64,000 nucleotides of DNA, taken from the NCBI GenBank assembly GCA_905221605.1, contig CAJNDS010000347.1, positions 1 through 64,000 on the forward strand, in the 5' to 3' direction. Positions within the stretch are counted from its first letter, which is position 1. Each line of letters opens with the position of its first letter. Origin of the DNA: Symbiodinium natans (Eukaryota; Sar; Dinophyceae; Suessiales; Symbiodiniaceae). The position numbers were made by a program, and so were the translations under genes. The notes beneath the pieces were generated by a model. The model searched no databases. It was not told the DNA's origin and saw only the letters and a list, made by a program, of their open reading frames with translations. Of this stretch, positions 34,254 to 45,172 are shown piece by piece.

Positions 34254-34800
34254 CACCAACCAAACTCCCGGGGAGGCGGGCACGGTCCCGCACCGGGGCA
34301 AACCCGAATGCAGGCTATCTCGTATTGAACAATGCAAAGAGTGCAGGAAGCGTGGGATTTTCGCATGAAACGCATGATGGTGGCTGCCTTGAGTGCGATC
34401 GCAATGTCGCTTCCCGTGCAGCATCCCGTGCCGGACCTCGAGACTGCGTGGCTTCTACTGCCCCACTATGCCGTGCTGCGGGCAAACTATTTGTTGAACG
34501 CGCCACTCGCGCTCACTGCCGAGCATGCGACAAATCACGATGCTGGCATTGCGGCGTGCTTCTGCATCTCAGCTTGCCTTGCAGCGTGGGGGTCGAGTGC
34601 GAGCGCGGTCCCGCTCATTGCCAAGTCGCGTCCGATACATCTTTTTTTGCCACCCGATATTGCGGGCCCCGGCTTTGCACGAGGAAACCCGATATTTTGA
34701 TACGAGCTGACCCCGCGCGCAGGGCGAAAGTACTATCAAAATGTTGCCTGAATGAGCAGCAAGGAGGGAGCGCCAAGGGAGCGCCAGCTGTACCAGTTTG
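34254..34800. other. GC-rich segment, no supported gene
   Basis: All plus frames are open for long stretches because of high GC. One pair of overlapping frames is Cys-rich (CKECRKRGIFA, then GGCLECDR and CRACDKSRCWHCG), as if a Cys-rich protein had been broken by a frameshift. It could be debris of a mobile element, since GC-rich retroelement fragments lie nearby. I do not recognise a family. Confidence 0.3.
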
Positions 34801-34813
34801 TTGCTTTTCATAA

Positions 34814-36378
34814 GCACCACCAGCCTAGCAACTGATGCGCATGATGCTCGCCCTGACGGCTGCTGAACACCAACGGCCTAGCAGCTGATGCTCATGATGC
34901 TCGCCCGGCCGGCTGCTGAACACCAACAGCCTAGCAGCTGATGCTCATGATGCTCGCCCGGCCGGCTGCTGAACACCAAACAGCCTAGCAGCTGATGCTC
35001 ATGATGCTCGCCCGGCCGGCTGCTGAACACCAACAGCCTAGCAGCTGATGCTCATGATGCTCGCCCGGCCGGCTGCTGAACACCAACAGCCTAGCAGCTG
35101 ATGCTCATGATGCTCGCCCGGCGGGCTGCTGAACACCAACAGCCTCGCAGCTGATGCTCATGATGCTCGCCCGGCCGGCTGCTGAACACCAACAGCCTAG
35201 CAGCTGATGCTCATGATGCTCGTCCGGCCGGCTGCTGAACACGAACAGGCTAGCAGCTGATGCTCGTGATGCTCGCCCGGCCGGCTGCTGAACACCACCA
35301 ACAGCCTAGCAGCTGATGCTCAGGGTGCTCGCCCGGCCGGCTGCTGAGCACCAACAGCGTAGCAGCTGATGCTCATGATGCTCGCCCGGCTGGCTACTGA
35401 ACACCAACAGCCAAGCAACTGATGCTCATGATGCTCGCCCTGACGGCTGCCGAACACCAACAGCCTAGCAGTGGCTGAACACCAACAGCCTAGCAGCTGA
35501 TGCTCATGATGCTCGCCCGGCCGGCTGCTGAACCATGATGCTCGCCCGGCCGGCTGGTGAACTCCAACAGCCTAGCAGCTGATGCTCATGATGCTCGCCT
35601 GGCCGGCTGCTGAACACCAACAGCCTAGCAGCTGATGCTCATGCTCGCCCGGCCGGCTGCTGAACACCAACAGCCTAGCAGCTGATGCTCATGATGCTCG
35701 CCCGGCCGGCTGCTGAACACCAACAGCCCAGCAGCTCTCACCCGGCCGGCTGCTGAACACCAACACTAGCAGCTGATGCTCATGATGCTGGCCCGGCCGG
35801 CTGCTGAACACCAACAGCCTAGCAACCGACGCTCATGATGCTCGCCCTGCCGGCTGCTGAACACCAACAGCCTAGCAGCTGATGCTCATGATGCTCGCCC
35901 GGCAGGCTACTGAACACCAACAGCCAAGCAACTGATGCTCATGATGCTCGCCCTGACGGATGCTGAACACCAACGGCCTAGCAGCTGATGCTCATGATGC
36001 TCGCCCGGCCGGCAGCTGAACACCAACAGCCTAGCAAACGATGCTCATGATGCTCGCCCTGCCGGCTGCTGAACACCGACAGCCTAGCAGCTGATGCTCA
36101 TGATGCTCGCCCGGCAGGCTACTGAACACCAACAGCCAAGCAACTGATGCTCATGATGCTCGCCCTGACGGCTGCTGAACACCAACGGCCTAGCAGCTGA
36201 TGCTGATGATGCTCGCCCGGCCGGCTGCTGAACACCAAACAGCCTAGCAGCTGATCAACAGCCTAGCAGCTGATGCTCATGATGCTCGCCCGGCCGGCTG
36301 CTGAACACCAACAGCCTAGCAGCTGATGCTCATGATGCTCGCCCGGCCGGCTGCTGAACACCAACAGCCTCGCAGCTG
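34814..36378. repeat. 53-bp minisatellite, about 29 copies
   Basis: The unit is CAACAGCCTAGCAGCTGATG, CTCATGATGCTCGCCCGGCC, GGCTGCTGAACAC (53 bases), with occasional truncated units (near 35470, 35530, 35640, 35730). Each unit contains GCCGGCCGGC-type and GAGCATCATGAGCATC-type partial symmetry. The array is interrupted at 36379-41133 by a mobile segment and resumes at 41134. Confidence 0.96.
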
Positions 36379-36609
36379 GGGGTTGTCTGATTTTCTTGTT
36401 CCCAGGAAAGCACCAAGCGCCGCGCCTTTCGCGGAGACATAAGATTATCATAGAGTTTTCGTCGATGATATAGTCGACATAACCAAGTACAAACAGCAGG
36501 GAAGCTGGGTGCGTTTTCCAGGCCCCCCAAAACGCACTTTGCCCTCTCACCCCAAGAAGGTGAATCAATGTGCTGGTTTCCATGCTTGTGGACAAGTGGT
36601 CGACACACT

Positions 36610-37015
36610 TTGCTCTCTCATCCCAAAATGTGCTGCTTTCAGTTCTTCTGGACAAACGGTCCGCCCCTAAAGGCACCCATAGTGCAGGTTTCAGCCTATT
36701 TGGGGCTCACACTGATAGAATATCCTGCCCCTTAACCTTTAAGCCCCATTGCGAGTGCGTTTATGGACCGCGCCTAAACGCACCCATTGTGCAGGTTTGC
36801 CTATTTGGGGATCATACTGATAGAATATCCTGCCCCTTAACCCTCAAGCCCCAATGCGAGTGCGTTTGGGGACCGCGCCTAAACGCACCCATTGTGCAGG
36901 TCTCGGCCTATTTATGGTTCGTACTTATGGACTCTCATGCCCCTGAACGCCTCAAACCCTATTGCGAGTGCGTTTAGGGACCGCCCCTAAACGCACCCAT
37001 AGTGCAGGTTGGTTT
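36610..37015 (+). repeat. Left subterminal array, about 110-bp units
   Basis: Three to four units each carry CTAAACGCACCCATTGTGCA, GGTTTCAGCCTATTTGGG, GAATATCCTGCCCCTTAACC and GCGAGTGCGTTTAGGGACCG. Unit junctions are themselves palindromic (GTGCGTTTAGGG facing CCCTAAACGCAC). Confidence 0.9.
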
Positions 37016-37639
37016 AACGCACTCGCTTGTTTTTTTTTTTTTTCCGCGCGCCTTTTTCCATCAGCCGGGAAGTGTCCAATCTGCCCTTCCTGCTCCTACG
37101 CGGCGCGCAGCGGCAGCAGAGAGGGCAGCGCCGGTTCGGCAACCGGCTGCGCTGGTCCGCGCCAAATGCCGCCTTTATCAATACTATTGTCATTATACTT
37201 TTCATCTAAATGTATATTTTTTCTATTATTTTTATCTTTTTCTTTTTCTTTCTTACATTTTGTTTTCCCACTAGTTGTGTGTGTATCATATAATATAATA
37301 TATTATATGAGATATGTAGTTTGGTACCGCGGCATTGATAGCCTATCAACCTACCCTACCCGTGTCGAATCAAGGTATTAGGTATAATATATTAGGTTAT
37401 TAAATAGAATAGAAAATAGAAATAGAAATAGAAGTGCCAAAAAGGAGTGGAGACGGGCCACCTGAGTCATTGTAATAAAAAGACATATATTTTTTAATGC
37501 TGAAAATGTTCGTGCAATATATGTTCGTGCTGATCCATCACTAGTGTTTCTATCAAACAAAATTAAAAAACAATAAGAATCACTACAAAAACGTTGCTGA
37601 AAAAAACACCAAAAAACAAAAAACAGTTTCAAGAGTCAA

Positions 37640-38345
37640 TATGTTAGATGGTGAATATCAATCATATGATGTACCAGACCAACAACCAACAGCAGCGTGG
37701 ACGCTAGCGCGCAGCACGGGGGGAGCTCGCAGGGACCGCGCGCGAACGAGGCGACGCAGGAGATCGTGGGCCTCGCTGCCCCAACGCCCGCCGACCTCAG
37801 ATGCCAGCACCACGAGCCTTAGCGGTCCGGGCCGAGCAAGCTTTTTGCTCAGGGTACCGTGCGAGTTTCCGGCGCCGCGCGACTTCGATGGCCGCGCCGT
37901 CACGATCGCGACCTCCCGGCTGCGGCATCCCGTCCGCGCGCAGAGGTGACACGGACGTGACATCGCAGCGCAGCGACTCGCCGCGCCACACAAGACGAAA
38001 CCGAGGGGTTTCGGCCGGGAGCCCAAGCGCGGTGGTGTGCAGAAGCCACTGTTGAGGCACAACGCGGCTTTCAGCGCCAACCGCCTCGCGAGCGACCCGC
38101 ACCCACGCGCGCTCGAGGAGCGGGGCTCGTCGCGCCAGCAAGCCACTGCGGGCGCATGCAGCACGGTGATCCCCGAGCTCATCGACGCGGGCGCAGGGGA
38201 GGGGGAGGCGTAAGCGTCGGCGCAGAGCGATGAGCATTTCGGGTGGCGCGAGCGTGCTGGCTGCGTCTGCTGGGACGGCACGGAGCCACTCGCCAGCGTG
38301 GGCACCTGACTGTGAGCGCAGCACGGAGGCTGAGGAGGATTAGGA
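37640..38345 (-). pseudogene. LINE-type retrotransposon fragment B, C-terminal region
   Basis: Minus-strand frames read LGDHRAACARSGLLARRAPL, then LERAWVRVAREA, then RCDVTSVSPLRADGMP, RRRKLARYPE and, after a frameshift, LRLVVLASEVGGRWGSEAHD. In dinoflagellate genomes this series follows the reverse transcriptase in GC-rich LINE-like elements (recognised from memory of the family). At least one frameshift (near 37840) and loss of both ends make it non-functional. It abuts the poly-A end of fragment A. Confidence 0.7.
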
Positions 38346-38382
38346 GGAGGCGCTCGCGGTAGAGTGCGGGAGCTGCCGGTCT

Positions 38383-39835
38383 TTTTTTTTTTTTTTACGG
38401 CTCTTTTCCCGCAAGCGAATCTCTATGTACAAGGCCAAACCTCCCCTCGTTCCCACTGCAGCCTCACGGGGGCGGCTGGCGATCACCGGGAAGGTGTGGC
38501 AGGCCTCCGCCAACACTTCCGCCAAAGGCGGCTCAGTGCCATCGCACTCGTCCGCCATATCAAGGGGGAGCTCCAACAACGACCAGGCCAGCGCCCGCTG
38601 GGCGGCCACACAGCCAGCATGCGCGCCCAGCGGTGGCATGCCGCTTGGCGCGCAGACTGCCGGAGCTGCGCCGGAGCTGCGCGGGCTTTCGAGGCCGCCA
38701 AGCGGCGGAGAAAGTCCGCCAGCTCAGCGCCGAAACGGCCGCCTACCTCGACTGCCAGGACAACCAGCCGGCAGTGGCGGGCCGCCAGCAGCTCAGGGTA
38801 GGTGGCTTGGCGCTTGCGCCGTCCCGCATCGGCTGCAACTTTGCCGGGGACGCGATCGGCCCCCGCGCGTGCAGACCCGTCCCGCGACACGGGGCTGACG
38901 AAGTTCGTGTCGACCGCCACCGGGACGTCAACTGCCAGCCACGAATCCAATCCCCGGTCTCTGCCGGCTCATCGGGCGCGCGCTGGGGGCGCTACGCCTT
39001 CCAGGAGGGTGGGCCAGTCCAGGCGCGTGGTCAAACCCTCGGCATCCAGGACAGCGCCTGCGGCTGCCGCGGCCCTCAATGAAGGCGCTGCTGCCGCGTC
39101 GGCAGCCGCCAGCTCACGCACGCACCTCGCCGCAGCATCCGGCCTGCGCTGGTGCATGACTGGGAGCGCATCAGCCCACGCTGCCCAGTATGCAGCCGCG
39201 CGCACTCCCAAGCCGCCCAACAAGGTGGGCAGGAAAGCCAGTGAGCGCGCTGCGTCCCAAACCTCGCCTTCCACGTCGGGCTCAGAAAGGAGATGCTGCA
39301 GCGTCCATCATATGGCGCTATCGTGCGCGGCCGCGTACTCGCCGGACTCGGACGGCGGCACAGTGCGTACTGCATGCTGTACCCGCGGGCACGCGCAATA
39401 CAGCAACAGGAGCCATGCGCATTGCAGATCTGGCAACTGCCTAAGCTCCTGCAGCAGGCTTTGCGCGGCTTGCAGGCGCTCCTCCAAGCGGCGACGGACG
39501 AAGTCGGGGCTGCCGATGGGAGCGCAACGAAGCCGCGGTCTGCCGCGTCCGCCACGCCGCCCCACATGTCTGGCCCGAGTTCTGCTATGCCAGGTGGGGG
39601 AGGGCCTCCGGCCGTGCGGTACACGCGGATTTTGCCAAGGTTGGCCGCTACTCCGGCGCGCGCCTCGACAATTGCAGTGGTGTCGTCGAGGGCGGTTCGG
39701 GCGCGAAGCGAGGTCGTGACGAGGTACAGGTCGGCGACCTTCTGCCTCCCTCGTGCAGTGCATCAGGCCGTGCCAAAGCAAACAATGCCGGCGCCAACGC
39801 GTCGCCTTGCTCGCAGCCTTCCCCTTGTATGAAGA
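38383..39835 (-). pseudogene. LINE-type retrotransposon fragment A with poly-A tail
   Basis: Reading 39835 downwards: GEGCEQGDALAPALFALARP (the reverse transcriptase motif after the catalytic site), then GKIRVYRTAGGPPPPGIAEL, GPDMWGGVADAADRGFV, LPTLLGGLGVRAAAYWAAWA, TLLEGVAPP, then directly VDTNFVSPVSRDG, RRKRQATYPELL and LVVLAVEVGGRFGAELADFL. It ends LELPLDMADECDG and a run of about 15 A on the minus strand (T at 38383-38397). Several frameshifts are present. The HRAAC region between TLLEGV and VDTNF, present in fragment B, is missing, so A has an internal deletion. The palm motif with the catalytic aspartates was not found intact. Confidence 0.75.
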
Positions 39836-39839
39836 TATA

Positions 39840-40510
39840 GATGGAGAAATTGAAGAATAGAATGATACCAAAATTCCAAAAACTCAAGCCTTTTTGCAAA
39901 TCATTTCTTTAATCTTTAAGTTTTTACACAATTAAATATTAAATCGCATGCACGAATTCGTTTTTACATTATGAATACTGTGCCCCTACGATCATTTCCT
40001 AATGCATTAATCGTTACCTTTTCACTCATTATCATGCATACGAAAAAACTAGTGAAAAGAACTTAATGCATCACTCACGCACATGCAGACCAACTTTGGG
40101 GTTGTTAAAGAGAACGCAATGTGCCCCATTATGACGTAGAAAAACTGGTTGTAAAAGCATAAAAGCAGAAAGTAAAGCGTATTCGTTTCTTGTAAAACCA
40201 AAAATCCTTAATAAAAAATTTTCTAATGTCGGCTCACTGCGCCCACTGTTCGCGAGAAAACGAAATGATTTGGGGATTTCCAGGACAGCTCATTTTAAGC
40301 ACAAGGACAAATGTACTGTCAAGAGATTTCTGATCCAATATTGAAATAGTGCCTTTTTACCAATCCTATTAATTATATTAATGTTCCCTTAACACCCCTA
40401 TAGTTCTAGGGGAAAATGATAAAGAATGAATACAGTTCGTGCTCTCCCTCTTTATCTTCGTGAGCACACCAAATAATTATTACCGGACGCCCGAAGACCG
40501 TAACTCTTAA
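39840..40510. other. AT-rich, gene-free interior of the TIR element
   Basis: AT-rich DNA with no long frame and no clear repeat. A similar AT-rich stretch lies at 37175-37640 on the other side of the LINE fragments. Together they suggest the original element interior before LINE insertion. Confidence 0.5.
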
Positions 40511-40517
40511 AATTAGC

Positions 40518-41010
40518 GGTCCCTAAACGCACTCGCAGTGGGGCTTGAGGGTTAAGGCGGTTGAGGGGCACGATAATCTATCAGTTTGAACCCCAAAAAG
40601 CCTGAAACCTGCACCACAGGTGCGTGTAGGGGCGGTCCCTAGACGCACTCGCATTGGGGCTTGAGGGTTAAGGCGCTTAAGGGGTTCTGTCAGTATGAAC
40701 CCCGAGGCTGAAACCTGCACTAATGGGTGCGTTTAGGCGAGGTCCCTAAACGCACTCGCATTGGGGCTTGAGGGTTTGAGGGTTAAGGGGCAGGATATTC
40801 TCAATCAGTATGAACCCAAAATAGGCTGAAACCTGCACAATGAGTGCGTTTAGAGGCGGTCCCTAAACGCACTCGCATTGGGGTTTGAGGCTTCAAGGAT
40901 ATTCGATCAGTATGAACCCAAAAGAAGCTGAAACCTGCACCACGGGTGCGTTTAGAGGCGGTCACTAAACGCACTCGCTTGGGGTTTGAAGGTTAAGGGG
41001 CGCGATATTC
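40518..41010 (-). repeat. Right subterminal array, about 110-bp units, inverted
   Basis: Five units start GGTCCCTAAACGCACTCGCA and contain GGGGCTTGAGGGTTAAGG, ATCAGTATGAACCC and GCTGAAACCTGCAC, then a GTGCGTTTAGAGGC end. These are the reverse complement of the units at 36610-37015. Confidence 0.92.
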
Positions 41011-41133
41011 TATCCACCCGATTATCCCTTTCGCGGCGCCTTCCGCCGCGCTTTCGCGGGCCTTTCGCGGATACTAAAAAGCAAGCATAAAATATTCGCC
41101 ATTAAAAAAAGACAGGGGTTTGCGGATAACCCC

Positions 41134-41310
41134 CAGCTGATGCTCATCATGCCCGGCCGGCTGCTGAATACCAACAACCTCGCAGCTCATGGTGCTCGCC
41201 CGGCCGGCTGCTGAACACCAACAGCCTAGCAGCTGATGCTCATGATGCTCGCCCGGCCGGCTGCTGAACACCAACAGTTTAGCAGCTGATGCCCACGATG
41301 CTCGCCCGGC
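41134..41310. repeat. 53-bp minisatellite, resumed after the insertion
   Basis: Three to four units in the same orientation as 34814-36378, the first beginning mid-unit at CAGCTGATGCTC exactly where the left array stops. Confidence 0.93.
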
Positions 41311-41640
41311 CGCGGGCGGCGAGCGCAGCGCCGTGACGCGCAGGAGTTGCCGGACCAAGTGGCGAGCGTCCTGATTCCACCGGCCACCAACTTCGGCGGC
41401 CAGGACGCATAGCCCGCCGCGCCTCAGTTCCGGGTATGTGGCGCGCTTGCAGGCTTTCGCCGTGCGGAGAGCAATCCTGGGAGTGTCTGCCGCATGGGGT
41501 GTGTCGGCTGTGCTGATTGGGCTCACCAACGTGGCGTCACAGCACAAGGCCATGCCCTGCGGGGATGCCCCAAATACTGGCTTTTTGTCACGGCCTGCCG
41601 CGTCCCACCAGCAAAACACCGACGACTGCCCGTAGAACTT
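41311..41640 (-). pseudogene. LINE-type retrotransposon fragment C
   Basis: The minus frame reads CCDATLVSPISTADTPHAAD, then CKRATYPELRRGGLCVLAAE and VGGRWNQDARHLVRQLLRVT, the same C-terminal region as fragments A and B. It runs into the 53-bp minisatellite without a stop, so the minisatellite adjoins the retroelement debris. Confidence 0.65.
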
Positions 41641-41869
41641 TATTCAGTGGTGGATTAGCTTTGACGACAACGGTCCTGCCGAGCTCGACGTGGATGGAAT
41701 GATCGCCGGTATCGCCGCTCGGGCAGCCCCTGGTGCCAGGACGGGCACGGCGGGGTCGGGGGGCCTAAGCTGGGTCTAAGGGCGGCATCTGCAGCGGCCA
41801 TCCAATCAGCAGGCCAACCGAAGGGTACCTATTCCCGCGTTACTACTGCGCGTACGCGCGTCCCTTGCC

Positions 41870-42180
41870 ACGGAGGTGGCGTGCCGAGTGTACACGTTCC
41901 TAGCACCATTGCGGCAACTCCGTGGCACCTGGCGGAACGCAATATGCGTCGCCCTCGAGGCACTGCGAGACGCCGATGGCGCGCAAGTTGGGTTCCTCGC
42001 CGTCACGCAACGTACAGCCTGTTCGCGCGGGCAGCGGCCGGCATCTACAGCGAAGCAGGGGCGCGCGTGGCCGCCGGTGTCGCCCTCTTCGACCACGAAA
42101 TCAGCACGGCTTGCCGTTGTGGCGCTGAGATCGCCGTCGACACGACGCGGGTGAGCCCGCTGCAGCGGTGCGGGAAAAAT
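41870..42180 (+). pseudogene. LINE-type retrotransposon fragment D, opposite strand
   Basis: The plus frame reads LFARAAAGIYSEAGARVAAG then, after shifts, AEIAVDTTRVSPLQR, matching the region after HRAAC in the same LINE family. It points the opposite way to fragments A-C. Frameshifts separate the conserved blocks. Confidence 0.5.
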
Positions 42181-42667
42181 GCACTCTACTCCTGCACTGG
42201 AAGAATTTGCTCGTAAAGCTTACAGTTCGGGGTGTTTTGTGGCTCCCATCTTTTTCAGGCTTTACTCGTATCTACCATTACACCTGAATTGTAATTCGTT
42301 TTTTAACCATTTTAAACCAGACCTAAAGAACACTTTGCACAATGTGTCTCCTCGCTGGGCGTGGGATGTGATGAGGGCACTGATGAGAGCTTATGCATTG
42401 ACGTTGAGTTCCATGGGTTTTGCTGAAAGAGAACCGCTTTGCTGCAAAAACCCCAAACGCAAGTACATAAAATCAATCATACCGACCCATTAGCCTCATT
42501 TGCCAGAGCCCCGAGTGGAGAAAAAATCGCACGGAAACAACTGCCAGAAATGGACTTGCAAATTGTGCAGCAATGCAAAAACTCCAACACCATGGCAGCA
42601 CGACAGCAGGCCGCTGGAGAGCAACAGTCCGCAACACCCCCATGCGCAATAGCCGCGGCGCTCGCCC

Positions 42668-43003
42668 TCACACCAACAGAGCTTCCTGCGAACTTGCGGC
42701 CAAGTAGTAGTCTGCGGAAGCGAGCGCCGCGACCGCTACCTGTACGGGGACGGCACCGCAGACTGGAGTCTGTGGAGAGCACCCGCATGCACCCGCGTCC
42801 GTGGCGTTGGCACTCGCTGTACATCCGGCGGGCCGGGTGCTTCGATTCTCCCACGCGTACGCCTGCGCAAATACATGCCGTGATCCTCCTCCCACTTGCA
42901 TGCAGACCCCCGAGATAGTGCCAGCGCCAACAAAGTCACGCAGGTTACGGTCTGAGATGCGGAGCTGATTGATGAGCTTGTCACGGATACGATCCTTGTG
43001 CAT
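42668..43003 (-). CDS. Possible exon, unknown product
   Basis: Starts MHKDRIRDKLINQLRISDRN then LRDFVGAGTISGVCMQV, which looks coding, before entering GC-rich sequence where the frame is doubtful. May belong to the retroelement neighbourhood. No family recognised. Confidence 0.25.
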   Translation of the reverse strand: MHKDRIRDKLINQLRISDRNLRDFVGAGTISGVCMQVGGGSRHVFAQAYAWENRSTRPAGCTASANATDAGACGCSPQTPVCGAVPVQVAVAALASADYYLAASSQEALLV

Positions 43004-44345
43004 GCCCTTTGCTCTGCTTCTCCCGCGGATGTCGACTCAGATTTTTGAACTTTTCCGTTGTATACCGAGAATAACTGACATCGGTGGATCGTTCGACGAT
43101 GTTCGACGTTTTCGGCCCCTTGGCTTCCGTTCTTTACTGAATGTTGAAAAGCAGAAAGACATGCCATTTCCATGCCGCCGCCAACGAACAACAAGTTGAA
43201 AGAGTGCTGCCATCTTGCTCATGCATGCGCTTCGCGTCGTTGACTTGCGTTTACGTGGTCCTGAGCCTCGACGGACCGTGCTCTGCCGAGACTCGATCCA
43301 TTGTTGTATTGCGCCACTTGACCAGTAGATGCCTTGTGGATCGGCCTTGCTGCTTGAAGGGGCGCCAGCAGCCTCAGATGGCCTAGTGGCTGCGCGCGTC
43401 CAGCTGCTGAGGAGGGTCACTCTGAAAAGGGGGCATGGGCCTTTGCCAGGTCTTACGCAGTAAGCTCCTGTTGCATTGCTGAGTCCAGTGCAAGCCACGC
43501 TCAAACCGGTGACAGAGGCGGAAAACTCGATCATCAAAGACACTTGTAATGGGCCTTTTCCAGACCTTGCTGGACCTGGGGTGTCATTGTAACTAATCAC
43601 ATCCATGCCCACTTGATGACTTCGCAAGTTGATTTGCAGCAGCCACAACTGCTATAGTCCTGTTCCTGTTCGTGTTCGTGTGAATACTTCGAATTTTCAC
43701 TACGGCAGACTGCCATGGCAAACCCTCGACACTGGGGTCGCTCTTCTTCTCCAAAATGTGTTGGCGTCCTGATAGCGACAGGCCTTACAGGTTCTTGTTA
43801 CTGAAACGAAGTGGACTGACCTCCATCCAAAATGAGCTCTCCATGGCAAGAGAAATCCGAGAGTCAAACCCTATTGAAATCAACCTCTAGCCACCATTGC
43901 TAGCGGAGCGTGCACAGCTGTAGATTGACTCTGACAAACAACAGTTGGGCTGTGCCACGCTTGACGTATTGCGTTGGAATCCGGACTCGTCGCTAGCTTG
44001 TCATTCTAGTTTTTCGCGGCTTCACTCGCTCAGACTGAGCAGTGGATCGGTCGTAAGGTCGCGTGGGAACCGGATGAGTGCTGACATGGTTTCCTGTACA
44101 CGCTACTTGAAGGAGCTTGCTTACAGCACCTACTTACTCGCAAATTGGTGCAGCGTGTGCTACATGTGACCAAATGTCTTAGTTTTGCATAATCCTTGTT
44201 TTTCGCACCATCATGCTCACTAGTTATATATTGGAAGACATTTTGAAGGGGACAGAAAAGAAAAGTTTTTATAATTGACCAACTCAGGAACTCTACGTGA
44301 CTATTCCAGTCTTTGCAAGATACACAACCACACAGCAAAAGGCAC

Positions 44346-44555
44346 CTTGCCATTTTAGCACGCTGGGCCAGTCGGGCAACCTGAAGCAATTCACGCGTAC
44401 CAAAGCGGAGATGTTCTCCGACAGCGTACGAAACTCCCCGAAACTCATGCTAAGCCACTTCTTGGACTTGTCGTCTTCACTTGGAATGGAAGCAATCTTC
44501 ACGCACACGGATTCGCACAAAAGCTGCTCACCGCGGCTCAGAAAGCACTCAGTGT
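44346..44555 (-). CDS. Coding exon, unknown product
   Basis: Encodes RFHTECFLSRGEQLLCESVC, VKIASIPSEDDKSKKWLSMS, FGEFRTLSENISALVRVNCF and RLPDWPSVLKWQ, with a donor (CAAG before GTGCC) at 44346. Strongly protein-like; acceptor side not fixed. A further coding-like frame (RYRAKGCSCIIPGMKVSC) lies upstream at 44674-44800. Confidence 0.45.
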
Positions 44556-45172
44556 GGAAACGGGCAGGTCAAAGCAGCGGCCACGATCCTGGGTTCAAGT
44601 ACGTCTGTTTGAGGGCTTGCTGACTTTGTGGTTGTGAGCCGGTCAGTTGGGGTCATGGCGGGCAAGTTTACACCTAGATGAGTTGACATGGAGTGGAGGC
44701 TTCGGATGACGAACGCAATTTCCAGCAGGAGACCTTCATGCCAGGAATGATACAAGAACAGCCCTTGGCTCTGTATCTCTGAGCCGCCACCCGAATTTCA
44801 ACCCCAGCGCTGAAACCTCCGTACAAGACCCAAAAGGAGAGCCGGGCCAAGCATCTCGGGGCTTTCCAGGCACTCCTTGGGAGATGATCCAAAGAGCTTT
44901 AGGGGAGAGAGTTGCTCTACCAAACTGTGGCTTCTCAAGGGGTGTTGAAGAGTTTCTATGGCCCGTCGCGGCTTGCGCGAACCATCTAGACCCTCCAGAG
45001 CTTTCGGGATTGGGTGCTAGGGTTTGAGATGCTTTCGCACAGCTGGTTTCAAGAGCATGCACTTTCCGGCGAACCCCTCAACAGGCCGTAACAGACTTAT
45101 GCCGGCAATCCCCACGACCCAAACCCTGGATGGCATGCGAGAAACATCCAAAAGCCCAAAGGGCCCGTGTAC

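Larger units (their letters stand above)
36379..41133. mobile_element. 4.75-kb TIR element inserted in the minisatellite
   Basis: The ends are GGGGTTGTCTG (36379) and, in reverse complement, GGGGTTATCCG (41133): 9 of 11 bases match. CAGCTG flanks both sides, and removing the segment restores a minisatellite unit (GCAGCTG joined to ATGCTCAT). Because the ends abut GC runs, this can also be read as a 4-bp AGCT duplication with 12-base termini GGGGGTTRTCYG. Inside, two arrays of about 110-bp units lie in inverted orientation near the ends (about 36610-37015 and 40518-41010), then GC-rich hairpin DNA (CTTTCGCGG motifs), AT-rich DNA, and broken LINE sequence in the middle. No transposase frame was found, so it looks non-autonomous. 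The superfamily is not assigned. Confidence 0.75.

Noticed and set aside
34814-36378. CRISPR array
   Set aside because: Units are nearly identical along their whole 53 bases with no unique spacers, in eukaryotic-type DNA; this is a minisatellite.
38364-39832. Several plus-strand Ala/Arg-rich ORFs
   Set aside because: Antisense of GC-rich LINE sequence; the conserved reverse-transcriptase motifs are on the minus strand.
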